A stretch of DNA of 64,000 nucleotides from Candidatus Aristotella avistercoris (GTDB lineage Bacteria > Bacillota > Clostridia > Oscillospirales > Ruminococcaceae): the NCBI GenBank assembly GCA_904397835.1, contig CAJFOV010000046.1, forward strand, positions 41,428-105,427, read 5' to 3'. Positions 1 to 7,926 of this stretch are shown here, piece by piece. A program made the position numbers and the translations under genes. The notes beneath the pieces are model-generated. The model was given only the letters and a program-made list of their open reading frames with translations. It did no database searches and was not told where the DNA came from. The number at the start of each line of letters is the position of its first letter. Positions within the stretch are counted from its first letter, which is position 1.

Positions 1-2
1 GA

Positions 3-344
3 TGGATCCTCCCCCTGGTGTTGGCGGTGATCCTGGTCTCCCTGCCCCTGCTCTATGGCCTGTGGCGTCTGGTCCGCTGGCAGCGCCTGGTGGGGGAGAG
101 GGACAACAACCGCGCCGTGATTGGGATCTATGGCCTGTTCCAGGAGCTGTTGCCCTGGGGCGGGGAGACCCCTCCCCAGGTGGAGGACCTGACCCGCAAG
201 GCCCGGTTCAGCGCCCACACCCTTACGGCTCAGGAGCGGGATCTGGTCTTCGCCCAGCTGTTGGCACAGCGGGACCGGGTATCCCAGAGGCTCCCCAGAT
301 GGAAGCGATGGATCTTCTGCCACCTGGTATTCCCCGGGAAATAG
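3..344 (+). CDS. C-terminal part of a membrane protein, possibly transglutaminase-like/DUF4129 type (5' truncated by window)
   Basis: The reading frame is open from the left edge, so the N-terminus lies outside the window. The visible part begins with a hydrophobic helix rich in Leu and Val, then a cytoplasmic tail of about 90 residues. The tail contains ARFSAHTLTAQERDLV, a pattern like the end of membrane-bound transglutaminase-like proteins, where a short helical domain follows the last membrane segment. A GTG at 18 could be read as a start, but the frame continues upstream of it with membrane-type residues, so I treat the gene as partial. The family assignment is tentative. Confidence 0.6.
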   Translation, partial: WILPLVLAVILVSLPLLYGLWRLVRWQRLVGERDNNRAVIGIYGLFQELLPWGGETPPQVEDLTRKARFSAHTLTAQERDLVFAQLLAQRDRVSQRLPRWKRWIFCHLVFPGK

Positions 345-473
345 GGGACCTGCCGCCTCCGCCTGTATCCTGCCAGCAGACGGCAGAGGGTCGCTGTAAA
401 CGCTCCAATGTGGGGGATGCCCCTGGCAGGGTGGGACGTGCTTTTGCACCACTTTGGAATCGATGATAAAAGG

Positions 474-504
474 AGCACCCCTGGACAGAATGTCCAGGGG
501 TGCT
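474..504 (-). terminator. Rho-independent terminator of the ABC exporter gene
   Basis: A perfect 14-bp stem (474-487 with 491-504) closes a 3-base GAA loop. It lies 56 bases past the stop of the minus-strand exporter, and a short U-rich run follows on that strand. It may also stop the plus-strand gene ending at 344. Confidence 0.85.
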
Positions 505-559
505 TATTCTATGGATTTTTCTGGCCGTCCACAGGGTGCACAGCGGGGCTGTGGGCCAC

Positions 560-2290
560 CTACCGGTGGAACTGCATCTCATAGTAGTGGGCATAGAGGC
601 CCCCCTTGGCCAGCAGCTCCTCATGGGTGCCCCGCTCGGCGATGCCGTTGTCTGCCACCACCAGGATTTCATCGGCCCCCTGGATGGTGGAGAGCCGGTG
701 GGCGATGGTGATGGTGGTGCGGTTTTTGGCCAGCTCCTCCAGGCTGCGCTGGATGTGGCGCTCGCTCTCGTTGTCCAGGGCGCTGGTGGCCTCATCCAAA
801 ATGAGGACGGGCGGGTTCTTCAAAAACACCCGGGCGATGGAGATGCGCTGCTTCTGGCCGCCGGAGAGGCGGGTGCCCCGCTCCCCCACAAAGGTGTCGT
901 AGCCGTCGGGGAGCTCCTGAATAAAGTCGTGGATGTTGGCCTTTTTGGCGGCCTCCACAATCTCCTCCATGGAGGCGCCGGGCTTGCCGTAGGCGATGTT
1001 CTCCTTGATGGTGCCGCAGAAGAGGTAGACATCCTGCTGCACAATGCCGATCTGGCTGCGCAGGCTCTCCAAGGTCAGGGTGCGCACGTCCTGGCCGTCA
1101 ATGGTGACCCGGCCGCCGGTGACATCGTAGAACCGGGGCAGCAGGGAACAGATGGTGGTCTTGCCGCTGCCGCTGGGGCCCACCAGGGCGATGGACTTGC
1201 CCGCCGGAATCTGGAAGGAGACGTGGGAAAGCACCGGCTCATCGTCCTCGTAGTGGAAGGACACATCCTCATAGGCCACGTTCCCCTTGACGTTCTCCAG
1301 AGGCTTAGCGTCGGGGGCGTCTTCAATGTCCGGCTCGGTCTCCATCACCGCCACAAAGCGTTTGAAACCGCTCAGGCCCTTCTGCATCATCTCCATCAGT
1401 TCCACCAGAATCTGAATGGGGCTGATGAAGATGCCGATGTATAGGGCGTACATGGCAAGATCCGCCGCCTGCATCTGCCCCTTGGCAATGAGGAACCCGC
1501 CAAAGACCAGGGTCATCAGGTACATCATCCCCTGGAAGAACAGGTTGCAGCCCATGAAGGAGCCCATGCACTTGTAGTTATCCCGCTTGGAGAGGAGAAA
1601 GCCGTGGTTGCTCTTGCGGAACTTTTGGCGCTCCACCTCCTCGTTGGCAAAGGACTGGACCACCCGGATGCCTGCCAAGGTGTCCTGGAGGGTGGCGTTG
1701 ACGTCGCCGATCTTGCGCCGGTTGTCCATAAAGGTGGCCTGCATGCGCTTGTTCTGCCCCAGGGAGAAGAAGAACATGCACAGCACCAGCACCAGCAGCG
1801 GGATGGCCAGCCGCCAGTTGATGAGGAACAAAAAGACAAAGGAGCCGATGATCTTAATCAGGGAGATAAACAGGTTCTCTGGCCCGTGGTGGGCGAACTC
1901 TGCAATGTCAAACAGGTCCGAGACCAGCTTGCTCATCATCTGGCCGGAGTTGTTCTGGTCGTAGTAGGAGAAGGAGAGCTTCTCATAGTGGTCAAAGAGC
2001 TGCTGGCGCATGTCCCGCTCCATATAGGCGCCCATCATGTGGCCCTGGTAGCTGACATAGTATTTGCACAGGCTCTGGATGACATACATCAAAAACAGGG
2101 CCAGGCCGATGGGCAGCAGGGCCCGCAGGATGGTGCTGCTGTCCGACTGGAACAGGGTGTTGGTCAAAGTCCGCAGAATCTGCGGAAAGGCCAGGTCCAC
2201 CAAACTGATGATGGTGGCGCAGATCAGGTCCAAAAAGAAGACGGTCCGGTAGGGACCGTAGTAGCGGATAAATTTTTTGAGTGTTTGCAT
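560..2290 (-). CDS. ABC-type exporter, fused membrane and ATPase domains (ABCB/MsbA-like)
   Basis: A 576-residue half-transporter. Residues 1 to about 310 hold six predicted membrane helices, and the ATPase domain follows from about 335. Its motifs are all intact: Walker A GPSGSGKTT (around 370), signature LSGGQKQR, Walker B VLILDEATSALD (around 495) and the H-loop IAHRLSTI. It should form a dimer and export a lipid, drug or peptide using ATP; the substrate cannot be told from sequence. The start at 2290 has a GAGGGG ribosome binding site a few bases upstream. It is transcribed alone, and no partner half-transporter is adjacent, which favours a homodimer. Confidence 0.93.
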   Translation of the reverse strand: MQTLKKFIRYYGPYRTVFFLDLICATIISLVDLAFPQILRTLTNTLFQSDSSTILRALLPIGLALFLMYVIQSLCKYYVSYQGHMMGAYMERDMRQQLFDHYEKLSFSYYDQNNSGQMMSKLVSDLFDIAEFAHHGPENLFISLIKIIGSFVFLFLINWRLAIPLLVLVLCMFFFSLGQNKRMQATFMDNRRKIGDVNATLQDTLAGIRVVQSFANEEVERQKFRKSNHGFLLSKRDNYKCMGSFMGCNLFFQGMMYLMTLVFGGFLIAKGQMQAADLAMYALYIGIFISPIQILVELMEMMQKGLSGFKRFVAVMETEPDIEDAPDAKPLENVKGNVAYEDVSFHYEDDEPVLSHVSFQIPAGKSIALVGPSGSGKTTICSLLPRFYDVTGGRVTIDGQDVRTLTLESLRSQIGIVQQDVYLFCGTIKENIAYGKPGASMEEIVEAAKKANIHDFIQELPDGYDTFVGERGTRLSGGQKQRISIARVFLKNPPVLILDEATSALDNESERHIQRSLEELAKNRTTITIAHRLSTIQGADEILVVADNGIAERGTHEELLAKGGLYAHYYEMQFHR

Positions 2291-2438
2291 TGCTTCCCCT
2301 CTCTCTCATTCTCTCGCTGCACAGGGGCGGAGTTTGGCCGGTGGCATGGGAGTTCCCATCTGCCATCTGTGCTGGCAATGGATTTGGGCCAACTGACGGC
2401 GGACGGAAAACTGGACAGCCCCTGTGGACTTTACTCCA

Positions 2439-2447
2439 ATTATACCA
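2439..2447 (-). promoter_or_regulatory. Extended -10 promoter for the ABC exporter
   Basis: On the minus strand the sequence reads TGGTATAAT, a perfect -10 box with the TGn extension. No good -35 box is present at 17 bases. It lies about 150 bases upstream of the exporter start. Confidence 0.55.
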
Positions 2448-2600
2448 TGGATTTGTCCATTTTCCAGGAGGGGATACGGCAAATTTTCTGCCGGATCCCA
2501 TGCCCCCCGCTGTATAGAGGAAGGGGCGGATGAAAACTGGGTGGCCCTGTGGTATCATGAAAGAGAAAATTTCGTCAAAAAATTGAAGGAGGGATTGCCC

Positions 2601-3011
2601 GTGGAGGAAGCTTTCCTGGAACAGGTGCGCCGGTGGGCGTTGGAGACGCCGTCGGTGGAGGGGGCCCTGGTGGTGGGCTCCTACGCCAGAGGAACCAACC
2701 GGCCTGACTCAGATCTGGACCTGTGTATCCTGACCACAGAGAGGGACCAGTTGGTGGAGGACCGGGCCTTCCCGGCCCGGTTCGGCGTGATCCAAGGCCG
2801 GCAGGTGGAGCAGTATGGGGCGTGTACCTCTGTGCGGGTGTGGTACCGCGGGGGCCTGGAGGTGGAGTTCGGACTGGTAAACCTTAGCTGGATGGCCCGA
2901 CCCCTGGATGCGGGCACCAAACAGGTGCTCCAGGGGGGATACCGCGTGCTGGTGGACAAGGGGCGATGTTTTACGCCTGAACCCCCCGCTGCTGAGAACG
3001 TCACTGTGTAA
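2601..3011 (+). CDS. MNT-type nucleotidyltransferase domain protein
   Basis: A 136-residue protein with the polymerase-beta-like nucleotidyltransferase motif GSYARGTNRPDSDLDL (around residues 29-44); the two Asp in DSDLDL are the usual metal ligands. Similar stand-alone domains transfer nucleotides to antibiotics, RNAs or proteins, or form toxin-antitoxin pairs with HEPN proteins. No HEPN partner is adjacent. I chose the GTG at 2601 because GAAGGAGGG lies seven bases upstream; the same frame extends further upstream, but without a ribosome binding site. Confidence 0.8.
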   Translation: MEEAFLEQVRRWALETPSVEGALVVGSYARGTNRPDSDLDLCILTTERDQLVEDRAFPARFGVIQGRQVEQYGACTSVRVWYRGGLEVEFGLVNLSWMARPLDAGTKQVLQGGYRVLVDKGRCFTPEPPAAENVTV

Positions 3012-3046
3012 AAAACAGGTCCCAGCCCCCGCGGGGCAGGAACCTG
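3011..3046 (-). terminator. Terminator downstream of the lipoprotein gene
   Basis: An imperfect GC-rich hairpin (CAGGT...ACCTG outer pairs, AGCCCC/GGGGC inner pairs) is followed on the minus strand by TTTTTT. Confidence 0.65.
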
Positions 3047-3058
3047 TTGGAAGGGGGA

Positions 3059-3676
3059 TCACTCCCCCCAGACAAAGGTCCTGGCGGCGGTGGCGGCGGC
3101 CTCATCGGCGCCGGACCCACCGGTGAAGTTGGTCTCGTGGATCAGACAGTAACAGTGGTCCCCCACCACATAGTACTGGGTGGTGGTGATTCCGGTGTCC
3201 TCCTCCTGGACGGTGAATTTGTACAGCACATCCCCGTTGTCGGTGTAGGTGCCGTCTCCCAGCAGGGTGACGCCGGCGCTGCCCTGGAGCTGGGCCCCCA
3301 GCTGCTGTAGAATGGCATCCCGAAACTGCTCGTGTTCCTCCTTGGCGTAGGGGTTGCGCCCCATGCGAATGGCCACATTGTCCGGCCTGGGTTGGTCCTG
3401 AGCGCCTTGGGCCACAAAGAACACCTGATCCGGTGTGGAGTGCTCCTGGGCTGGCACCCAACCGGCTGGCAGGGAATAGGCGCCAAAGTCCGCCTCATAG
3501 CGGGCCGTTCCACCGGGCTCCTCTGTGACAGAGCGGAAGAGCGCATCTGTTATGGAGGAGGCCGTGCTGGAGGACTGGCTGGAGGTGCCAGAGCTGGAGC
3601 CTGCGGCCGACGGCGTGCAGGAAGTGAGGGCCAATAGGCACAGCAGAATGGGTAGGAGCCGCGTGGTACGTTTCAT
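3059..3676 (-). CDS. Predicted secreted lipoprotein of unknown function
   Basis: A 205-residue protein with a lipoprotein signal peptide: Met-Lys-Arg-Thr-Thr-Arg, a hydrophobic stretch, then lipobox LTSC with the modified Cys at residue 20. A Ser/Thr-rich linker of about 20 residues follows. The remaining domain of about 160 residues has alternating polar and hydrophobic strands (YYVVGDHCYCLIHE near the end), resembling small alpha/beta lipoproteins of gut Clostridia that carry a PsbP/DUF1795-like fold. That resemblance is only an impression. It should be anchored on the outer face of the membrane. It is monocistronic and divergent from the phosphatase gene at 3862. Confidence 0.8.
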   Translation of the reverse strand: MKRTTRLLPILLCLLALTSCTPSAAGSSSGTSSQSSSTASSITDALFRSVTEEPGGTARYEADFGAYSLPAGWVPAQEHSTPDQVFFVAQGAQDQPRPDNVAIRMGRNPYAKEEHEQFRDAILQQLGAQLQGSAGVTLLGDGTYTDNGDVLYKFTVQEEDTGITTTQYYVVGDHCYCLIHETNFTGGSGADEAAATAARTFVWGE

Positions 3677-3743
3677 GGGTGGAATCCCTCCTGATCAAAC
3701 CGGCAAAAAGGCCGGAAACCTTTTGGAACATTTCCATAATTTG

Positions 3744-3772
3744 AGCATACCAGGGAATGATCTTTTTTTCAA
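3744..3772 (-). promoter_or_regulatory. Promoter of the lipoprotein gene
   Basis: On the minus strand TTGAAA and TATGCT are separated by 17 bases, with a TGG extension before the -10. It sits 70 bases upstream of the lipoprotein start. Confidence 0.7.
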
Positions 3773-3861
3773 GTGCTCCGTTTGGTGGTAAAATAGCAAT
3801 AGAACCGGCGGGTGTCCCTGCATTCCGGGGCCATTTTCCGCCGGCGTGAGGAGGCAGTGAA

Positions 3862-4968
3862 ATGAAAAAGTGTGCGATTTTTGTGGTGGATGGATGTTCG
3901 CCCGCTTACCTGACCCCCAAGAGCGCCCCCGGCCTGTTCCGTCTGGCGGAACAGTTTGGGTTTGCCAAGGTGGTGCAGGGTGCAGTGCCCACGGTGACCA
4001 ATGTCAACCATGCCTGTATCCTCTCCGGCGAATTCCCGGAGATCACTCAGGTGGTGGGGAACTACTTCTACAACCCTGCCACCAAGGAGGAGGGCTTCGT
4101 GGAGGAGCGGGGGTTTATGCAGGCTCCCACCGTCCTGCAGGCCTATCAGCGCCAGGGCCAGCGCACGGCCCTGCTCACCGTCAAGGGGAAGATCCTGGGT
4201 GTCTATGGCCAGGGGGCGGATCTGGGTCTGAGCGCCCAGAATCCAGATGAAGGCCTCCTTGGACGGTTGGATCTGGAGAACCCGCCGCCGGTGGGAACGT
4301 TGGAGAGCACCTGGTGGATCTATCGGGCGGCTGTGGCCTGTGTGGAGCGGGAGTCCCCGGACCTTCTGTACTGCACCACCAATGACTACGCCTTCCACCA
4401 CTATGGCCCCGGGACCCCCCAGGCCCTGGAGCAGGTGCGATGGCTGGATGAGGCAATAGGGACCATCCACGCACTGGAGCCGGACCGGCAGATCTATGTG
4501 ACGGCGGACCACGGCATGAATCAAAAGCACCATCTGGTGAACTTTCAAAGAATGTGCGACAACCGGACCCTTGCTGTCCACTGCCTGGCCCCACTGAAGG
4601 ACCGCTATGTGGAGAACCATCCCTACCAGGAGGGAGGCGTCCTATACCTGTTTTTGGAGCGGGAGGCAGATCGAGAGCCCTTGATTGCCCTGGCAAAGTC
4701 CCTGCCTCAGGTGGAAAAGATTCTGACCAGGGAGGAGGCTGCCGCCCAATATCATCTGCCGGTGGACCGGATCGGGGACTATGTGCTCTTTGCCGCCCCG
4801 GACTGCGCCTTTGGCGAGACCGAAGGGGAGACCCTGGAGACGGACCAGGTGCGCACCCACGGCTCGTTGTATGAGCGGGAGGTCCCTCTGGTGGCCATTC
4901 ATCCCCAGGGAAGGGCAGAGGACTACGCCTACAGCAAGGATATTGTCCACCGGCTCCTCCACGAATAG
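3862..4968 (+). CDS. phnA: Phosphonoacetate hydrolase-like alkaline-phosphatase-superfamily enzyme
   Basis: A 368-residue cytoplasmic enzyme of the type I phosphodiesterase/nucleotide pyrophosphatase fold. All seven zinc-site residues of phosphonoacetate hydrolase (PhnA) can be placed: D10 (VVDG), nucleophile T46 (PTVTNVNH), D175 and H179 (NDYAFH), D216 and H217 (TADHGM) and H333 (RTHGS). Other PhnA-like blocks are VVGNYFYNP and VDRIGDYVLF. The expected reaction is hydrolysis of phosphonoacetate to acetate and phosphate. No other phosphonate gene is adjacent, so a related phosphonate or phosphodiester substrate is possible. GAGGAGG lies just upstream of the ATG. Monocistronic. Confidence 0.82.
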   Translation: MKKCAIFVVDGCSPAYLTPKSAPGLFRLAEQFGFAKVVQGAVPTVTNVNHACILSGEFPEITQVVGNYFYNPATKEEGFVEERGFMQAPTVLQAYQRQGQRTALLTVKGKILGVYGQGADLGLSAQNPDEGLLGRLDLENPPPVGTLESTWWIYRAAVACVERESPDLLYCTTNDYAFHHYGPGTPQALEQVRWLDEAIGTIHALEPDRQIYVTADHGMNQKHHLVNFQRMCDNRTLAVHCLAPLKDRYVENHPYQEGGVLYLFLEREADREPLIALAKSLPQVEKILTREEAAAQYHLPVDRIGDYVLFAAPDCAFGETEGETLETDQVRTHGSLYEREVPLVAIHPQGRAEDYAYSKDIVHRLLHE

Positions 4969-4977
4969 TGGCGCAAA

Positions 4978-4998
4978 GCCCCCGCAGTGAGCGGGGGC
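4978..4998 (+). terminator. Hairpin after the phosphonoacetate hydrolase-like gene
   Basis: An 8-bp GC stem (GCCCCCGC/GCGGGGGC) with a 5-base loop, followed by a pyrimidine-rich stretch with few consecutive T. A weak terminator. Confidence 0.5.
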
Positions 4999-5008
4999 GC
5001 CTTCTCCC

Positions 5009-5042
5009 TTGACAGAGCATGCGGTAGGGGATACACTATAAT
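5009..5042 (+). promoter_or_regulatory. Promoter of the NifX-like gene
   Basis: A perfect -35 TTGACA (5009-5014) is followed 17 bases later by TACACT (5032-5037), which overlaps a perfect TATAAT (5037-5042) at the less usual 22-base spacing. No other gene lies between this and the NifX-like start. Confidence 0.75.
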
Positions 5043-5126
5043 GGACATATGCTAAAAATAGCATCCACCATGGATGAGCGGTAACAGATGCGGGCAGCAG
5101 GCCCGGCAGGAAAGGATGAGCACACC

Positions 5127-5537
5127 ATGAAAATCGCAGTCACCTATCAGGGGGGAGCGGTCTTTCAACACTTTGGCCACACCCAGGAATTTAAACTCTA
5201 TGAGGTGCAGGGCGGCCAGGTGGTGGGGGCCCAGGTGATTCCCGCCCCCGGCAGCGGCCATGGGGCCCTTGCGGGCTTTCTCAGGGAGCAGGGGGTGCAG
5301 GTCCTCCTGTGCGGAGGCATCGGCGCCGGCGCCAAGGAGGCCCTGGCCCAGGCGGGGATCCGCCTCTATGGAGGGGTTCAGGGCTGCGCGGACGATGCAG
5401 TCCAGGCGCTCATTGGGGGAACCCTATCCTATGACCCAGACGCCCACTGTCAGGGACACGGTACCCATGAGAACCACACCTGTAACCACCACTGCGGGGA
5501 GGACAAGGGGGGCTGCAAGGGCCATGCCGCCCAGTAG
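5127..5537 (+). CDS. NifX/NifB-type dinitrogenase iron-molybdenum cofactor domain protein with Cys/His-rich tail
   Basis: A 136-residue protein. Residues 1 to about 105 form the small ribonuclease-H-like domain shared by NifX, NafY and the NifB C-terminus (MKIAVTYQGG, FQHFGHTQEF, LLCGGIGAGAK). The domain binds metal clusters, and outside nitrogen fixers its role is generally unknown. The last 30 residues are unusual: eight His and four Cys in spaced pairs (for example HCQGHGTHENHTCNHHC), a likely metal-binding tail. I started at the ATG at 5127, behind AGGAAAGG, because this matches the family's N-terminus; an ATG at 5088 would add 13 residues. No nitrogenase genes are present. Monocistronic. 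Confidence 0.85.
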   Translation: MKIAVTYQGGAVFQHFGHTQEFKLYEVQGGQVVGAQVIPAPGSGHGALAGFLREQGVQVLLCGGIGAGAKEALAQAGIRLYGGVQGCADDAVQALIGGTLSYDPDAHCQGHGTHENHTCNHHCGEDKGGCKGHAAQ

Positions 5538-5579
5538 CAATCCCATAGGCGACCGGCCACAGGAAAAATAGATGATAGA

Positions 5580-5606
5580 AAAAGGGGGCGCATGGCGTCC
5601 CCTTTT
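5580..5606 (+). terminator. Terminator of the NifX-like gene
   Basis: A 12-bp stem (AAAAGGGGGCGC with GCGTCCCCTTTT, one G-U pair) with an ATG loop, followed by a T-rich run. Confidence 0.75.
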
Positions 5607-5608
5607 CT

Positions 5609-5914
5609 CTGCCATATCAATAAATTTTGGTAAAAAGGTTGATCCCACCGGTCCAGCCACATCGGAGCAAGGGATGTGTCGTTTGCTCCCACTTGTTTTA
5701 TCAGTCAGAGTGCGCGCACGCCGCTGGTTTTTCTTCGCAAGTCATATCCAACCTACCTGCTGAGCTGGCAATGCCTGCGTCACGGTGCGCCATCGCTACC
5801 AGTTTTATGGATGCAATGGATCCCATCCCACGGCCAATCTGTCAAAAAATCTTTTTGCGGTTTTGAGAAAGAGGGCATCCTGTGAGGTGTGGAGACATGT
5901 TTCCGGCAGAGGGC
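5609..5914. other. Gene-free stretch between two terminators
   Basis: About 300 bases lie between the terminators of two convergent genes. I see no reading frame with a ribosome binding site, no tRNA-like or riboswitch-like motif, and no clear repeat. Confidence 0.6.
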
Positions 5915-5915
5915 A

Positions 5916-5952
5916 AAAAGGGGTTCCAAGGTGGCGCCTGGGAACCCCTTTT
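5916..5952 (-). terminator. Terminator of pyrG
   Basis: A perfect 12-bp stem (AAAAGGGGTTCC with GGAACCCCTTTT) lies 14 bases past the pyrG stop and is followed by T residues on the minus strand. Confidence 0.85.
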
Positions 5953-5965
5953 GCTTTAGGTTGTA

Positions 5966-7582
5966 CTATCCCCTTGATGCATCCTGAGACAGACAGGCCC
6001 GAATCAGCTCCCGGAAGAGGGGATGGGCCCGGTTGGGCCGGCTCTTAAACTCCGGGTGGTACTGCACCGCCACAAAGAAGGGGTGCTCCGGAAGCTCCAT
6101 GGCCTCCACCAGGCGGCCGTCCGGGGAGGTGCCGCTAAAGACCACCCCGGCCTCCTCCAACAGGGGGCGGAAGGAGTTGTTCACCTCATACCGGTGGCGG
6201 TGCCGCTCCTGGATGAGGGAGGCCTCCCCATAGATGTTTCCCATTCGGCTGCCGGTGGTCAGGGCACAGGGGTAGGCCCCCAGGCGCATGGTGCCTCCCT
6301 TGGGCAGGTTGCCCTGCTGGTCGGGCATCAGGTCGATGACACACTGGTCCCCATCGGGGTCAAATTCCCGGCTGTTGGCATGGGGAAGCCCAGCCAGGGC
6401 CCGAGCGGCGGCAATGACGGCCACCTGCATCCCCAGGCAGATGCCGAGGTAGGGGATCTGCCGTTCAAAGGCATATTGGGCGGCCAGCACCATGCCCTCC
6501 ACGCCCCGCGCCCCAAAGCCGCCAGGGATCAGGATACCATCCACACCGGCCAGAGTTTCGGCGATATTTTCTGGTGTCAAGCTCTCAGCATCCACCCAGC
6601 GGATGCTCACGGCGGCGCCATTTTCAAAGCCGCCGTGGTGCAGGGCCTCCACCACCGAGAGATAGGCGTCGTGGAGCCCCACATACTTGCCCACCATGGC
6701 GATGGTCACCGACCGGTTCAAAGCGCCGATGCGCTGGCACATCTCCCGCCATTCGGTCAGATCCGGTTCCGGCGTGGCCAGGCCGAAGTGCCGGCAGACC
6801 AGCTCGTCCAGCTGCGCGCCGTGGAGCATGAGGGGCACGTCGTACAGGGAGGGCAGGGTCCGGTTTTCAATGACACAGTCCGTCCCCACGTTGCAGAAGG
6901 CGGCAATCTTTTGGAGAATCCCCTCCTCCAGGGGCTCGTCGCACCGGGCGATGATCACATCCGGCATGATGCCCATGCTCTGCAGCTCGTGGACCGAGTG
7001 CTGGGCCGGCTTGGTCTTGTGCTCCCCGGAGCATTTGAGATAGGGCACCAGCACCACGTGGAGAAACATGCAGTTTTCCCTGCCCACCTCCCGGCTGATC
7101 TGGCGGATGGCCTCCAAAAAGGGCTGGCTCTCAATGTCGCCGATGGTTCCGCCGATTTCGGTGATGACCACGTCCGCCCCGGTGTATTCCCCCAGGCCGT
7201 AGATGAAGGCTTTGATCTCGTTGGTCACGTGGGGAATGATCTGCACCGTGTGGCCCAGGTACTCCCCGGCCCGCTCCTTGTGGAGCACGTTCCAGTAGAC
7301 TCTTCCGCTGGTGAGGTTGGAGAGTTTGTTCAGGTCCTCATCGATGAACCGTTCATAGTGGCCCAGATCCAGGTCGGTCTCCACCCCGTCCTCGGTGACA
7401 AAGACCTCTCCGTGCTGATAGGGGCTCATGGTGCCGGGGTCCACGTTGACATATGGGTCCAGCTTTTGGGCGGCCACCTGCAGGCCGCGCTCCTTGAGCA
7501 GGCGTCCCAGGCTGGCGGCGCTGATGCCCTTGCCTAAACCGGAGACCACCCCTCCCGTGACAAAGATGTGTTTGCTTGACAT
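5966..7582 (-). CDS. pyrG: CTP synthase (glutamine-hydrolysing)
   Basis: A 538-residue enzyme that makes CTP from UTP, ATP and glutamine, the last step of de novo pyrimidine nucleotide synthesis. The N-terminal synthetase domain starts with [16 protein letters not shown]. The C-terminal class I glutamine amidotransferase domain (from about 290) has the GICLGMQ Cys nucleophile and the YHPEF His-Glu pair. Length is normal for the family. The same frame runs 39 codons further upstream, but the conserved N-terminus and the AAGGGGGG ribosome binding site place the start at 7582. The leader of about 170 bases contains an intrinsic-terminator-like hairpin, so attenuation is likely. Confidence 0.97.
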   Translation of the reverse strand: MSSKHIFVTGGVVSGLGKGISAASLGRLLKERGLQVAAQKLDPYVNVDPGTMSPYQHGEVFVTEDGVETDLDLGHYERFIDEDLNKLSNLTSGRVYWNVLHKERAGEYLGHTVQIIPHVTNEIKAFIYGLGEYTGADVVITEIGGTIGDIESQPFLEAIRQISREVGRENCMFLHVVLVPYLKCSGEHKTKPAQHSVHELQSMGIMPDVIIARCDEPLEEGILQKIAAFCNVGTDCVIENRTLPSLYDVPLMLHGAQLDELVCRHFGLATPEPDLTEWREMCQRIGALNRSVTIAMVGKYVGLHDAYLSVVEALHHGGFENGAAVSIRWVDAESLTPENIAETLAGVDGILIPGGFGARGVEGMVLAAQYAFERQIPYLGICLGMQVAVIAAARALAGLPHANSREFDPDGDQCVIDLMPDQQGNLPKGGTMRLGAYPCALTTGSRMGNIYGEASLIQERHRHRYEVNNSFRPLLEEAGVVFSGTSPDGRLVEAMELPEHPFFVAVQYHPEFKSRPNRAHPLFRELIRACLSQDASRG

Positions 7583-7675
7583 GATGTTGGTTCCCCCCTT
7601 GTTGATGTGGTAAAGTGATGTGTGCCAGGTGTTTGTGGGTTCTGTTTTTGATGCCAAGGCCAAAGAAAGCCCTGT

Positions 7676-7741
7676 AAAACAAAAAAGAGAGACGGCCATC
7701 CCTCACCGGGGCTGTTGACAGCGGTGTAGGATGGACGTCTC
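7676..7741 (-). promoter_or_regulatory. Probable transcription attenuator in the pyrG leader
   Basis: On the minus strand a 13-bp stem (7729-7741 with 7689-7701, one mismatch that becomes a G-U pair in RNA) is followed at once by TCTTTTTTGTTTT. It lies between a consensus promoter and the pyrG ribosome binding site, with no gene in between, so it would cut off pyrG transcription unless bypassed. The predicted transcript does not begin with the GGGC run used for the Bacillus subtilis pyrG reiteration mechanism. Confidence 0.75.
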
Positions 7742-7759
7742 AGTCCCAACGAACAATTT

Positions 7760-7788
7760 ATTATAAAACAGCTCGCGGAGCATGTCAA
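7760..7788 (-). promoter_or_regulatory. pyrG: Consensus promoter of pyrG
   Basis: A perfect -35 TTGACA (7783-7788) and perfect -10 TATAAT (7760-7765) are separated by exactly 17 bases. A second TTGACA (7789-7794) directly adjoins the first. The start of transcription is predicted near 7753. Confidence 0.88.
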
Positions 7789-7875
7789 TGTCAAATTTTC
7801 ACCGCTTCTTTTCTGGGGAAAAACGCATTTTTACATCATTCGATGGAACGTTTCCGTCTTTCAACGGAGCGCTTC

Positions 7876-7903
7876 TTGAATATGGCATGCCTTGTAATAT
7901 GAT
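7876..7903 (+). promoter_or_regulatory. Promoter of the Xre regulator at 7927
   Basis: TTGAAT and TATGAT are separated by 16 bases. The predicted transcript starts just before the AGAGGGTG ribosome binding site. Confidence 0.65.
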
Positions 7904-7926
7904 AGAGCAGAAAGAGGGTGAAAAGG

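Noticed and set aside
500..1444. Plus-strand frame opposite the ABC exporter ATPase
   Set aside because: Shadow of the ATPase domain, low complexity (repeated Gly-Ala-Val), no start signal.
2601..3011. MNT-HEPN toxin-antitoxin pair
   Set aside because: The nucleotidyltransferase domain is present, but no HEPN-type gene lies next to it on either side.
4978..5042. Riboswitch between the PhnA-like and NifX-like genes
   Set aside because: The stretch is explained by a short hairpin and a promoter; there is no room for an aptamer.
5609..5914. Structured RNA (6S, RNase P or tmRNA) between the NifX-like gene and pyrG
   Set aside because: No characteristic conserved core sequences were found; the stretch is simply flanked by two terminators.
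6023..7537. Antisense frame of about 500 codons opposite pyrG
   Set aside because: Composition typical of antisense shadow frames; pyrG motifs on the other strand are complete.
7676..7741. PyrR-binding or GGGC-reiteration type pyrG attenuator
   Set aside because: The predicted transcript start is not followed by GGGC, and no PyrR anti-antiterminator-like element was seen. Only a generic attenuator is claimed.
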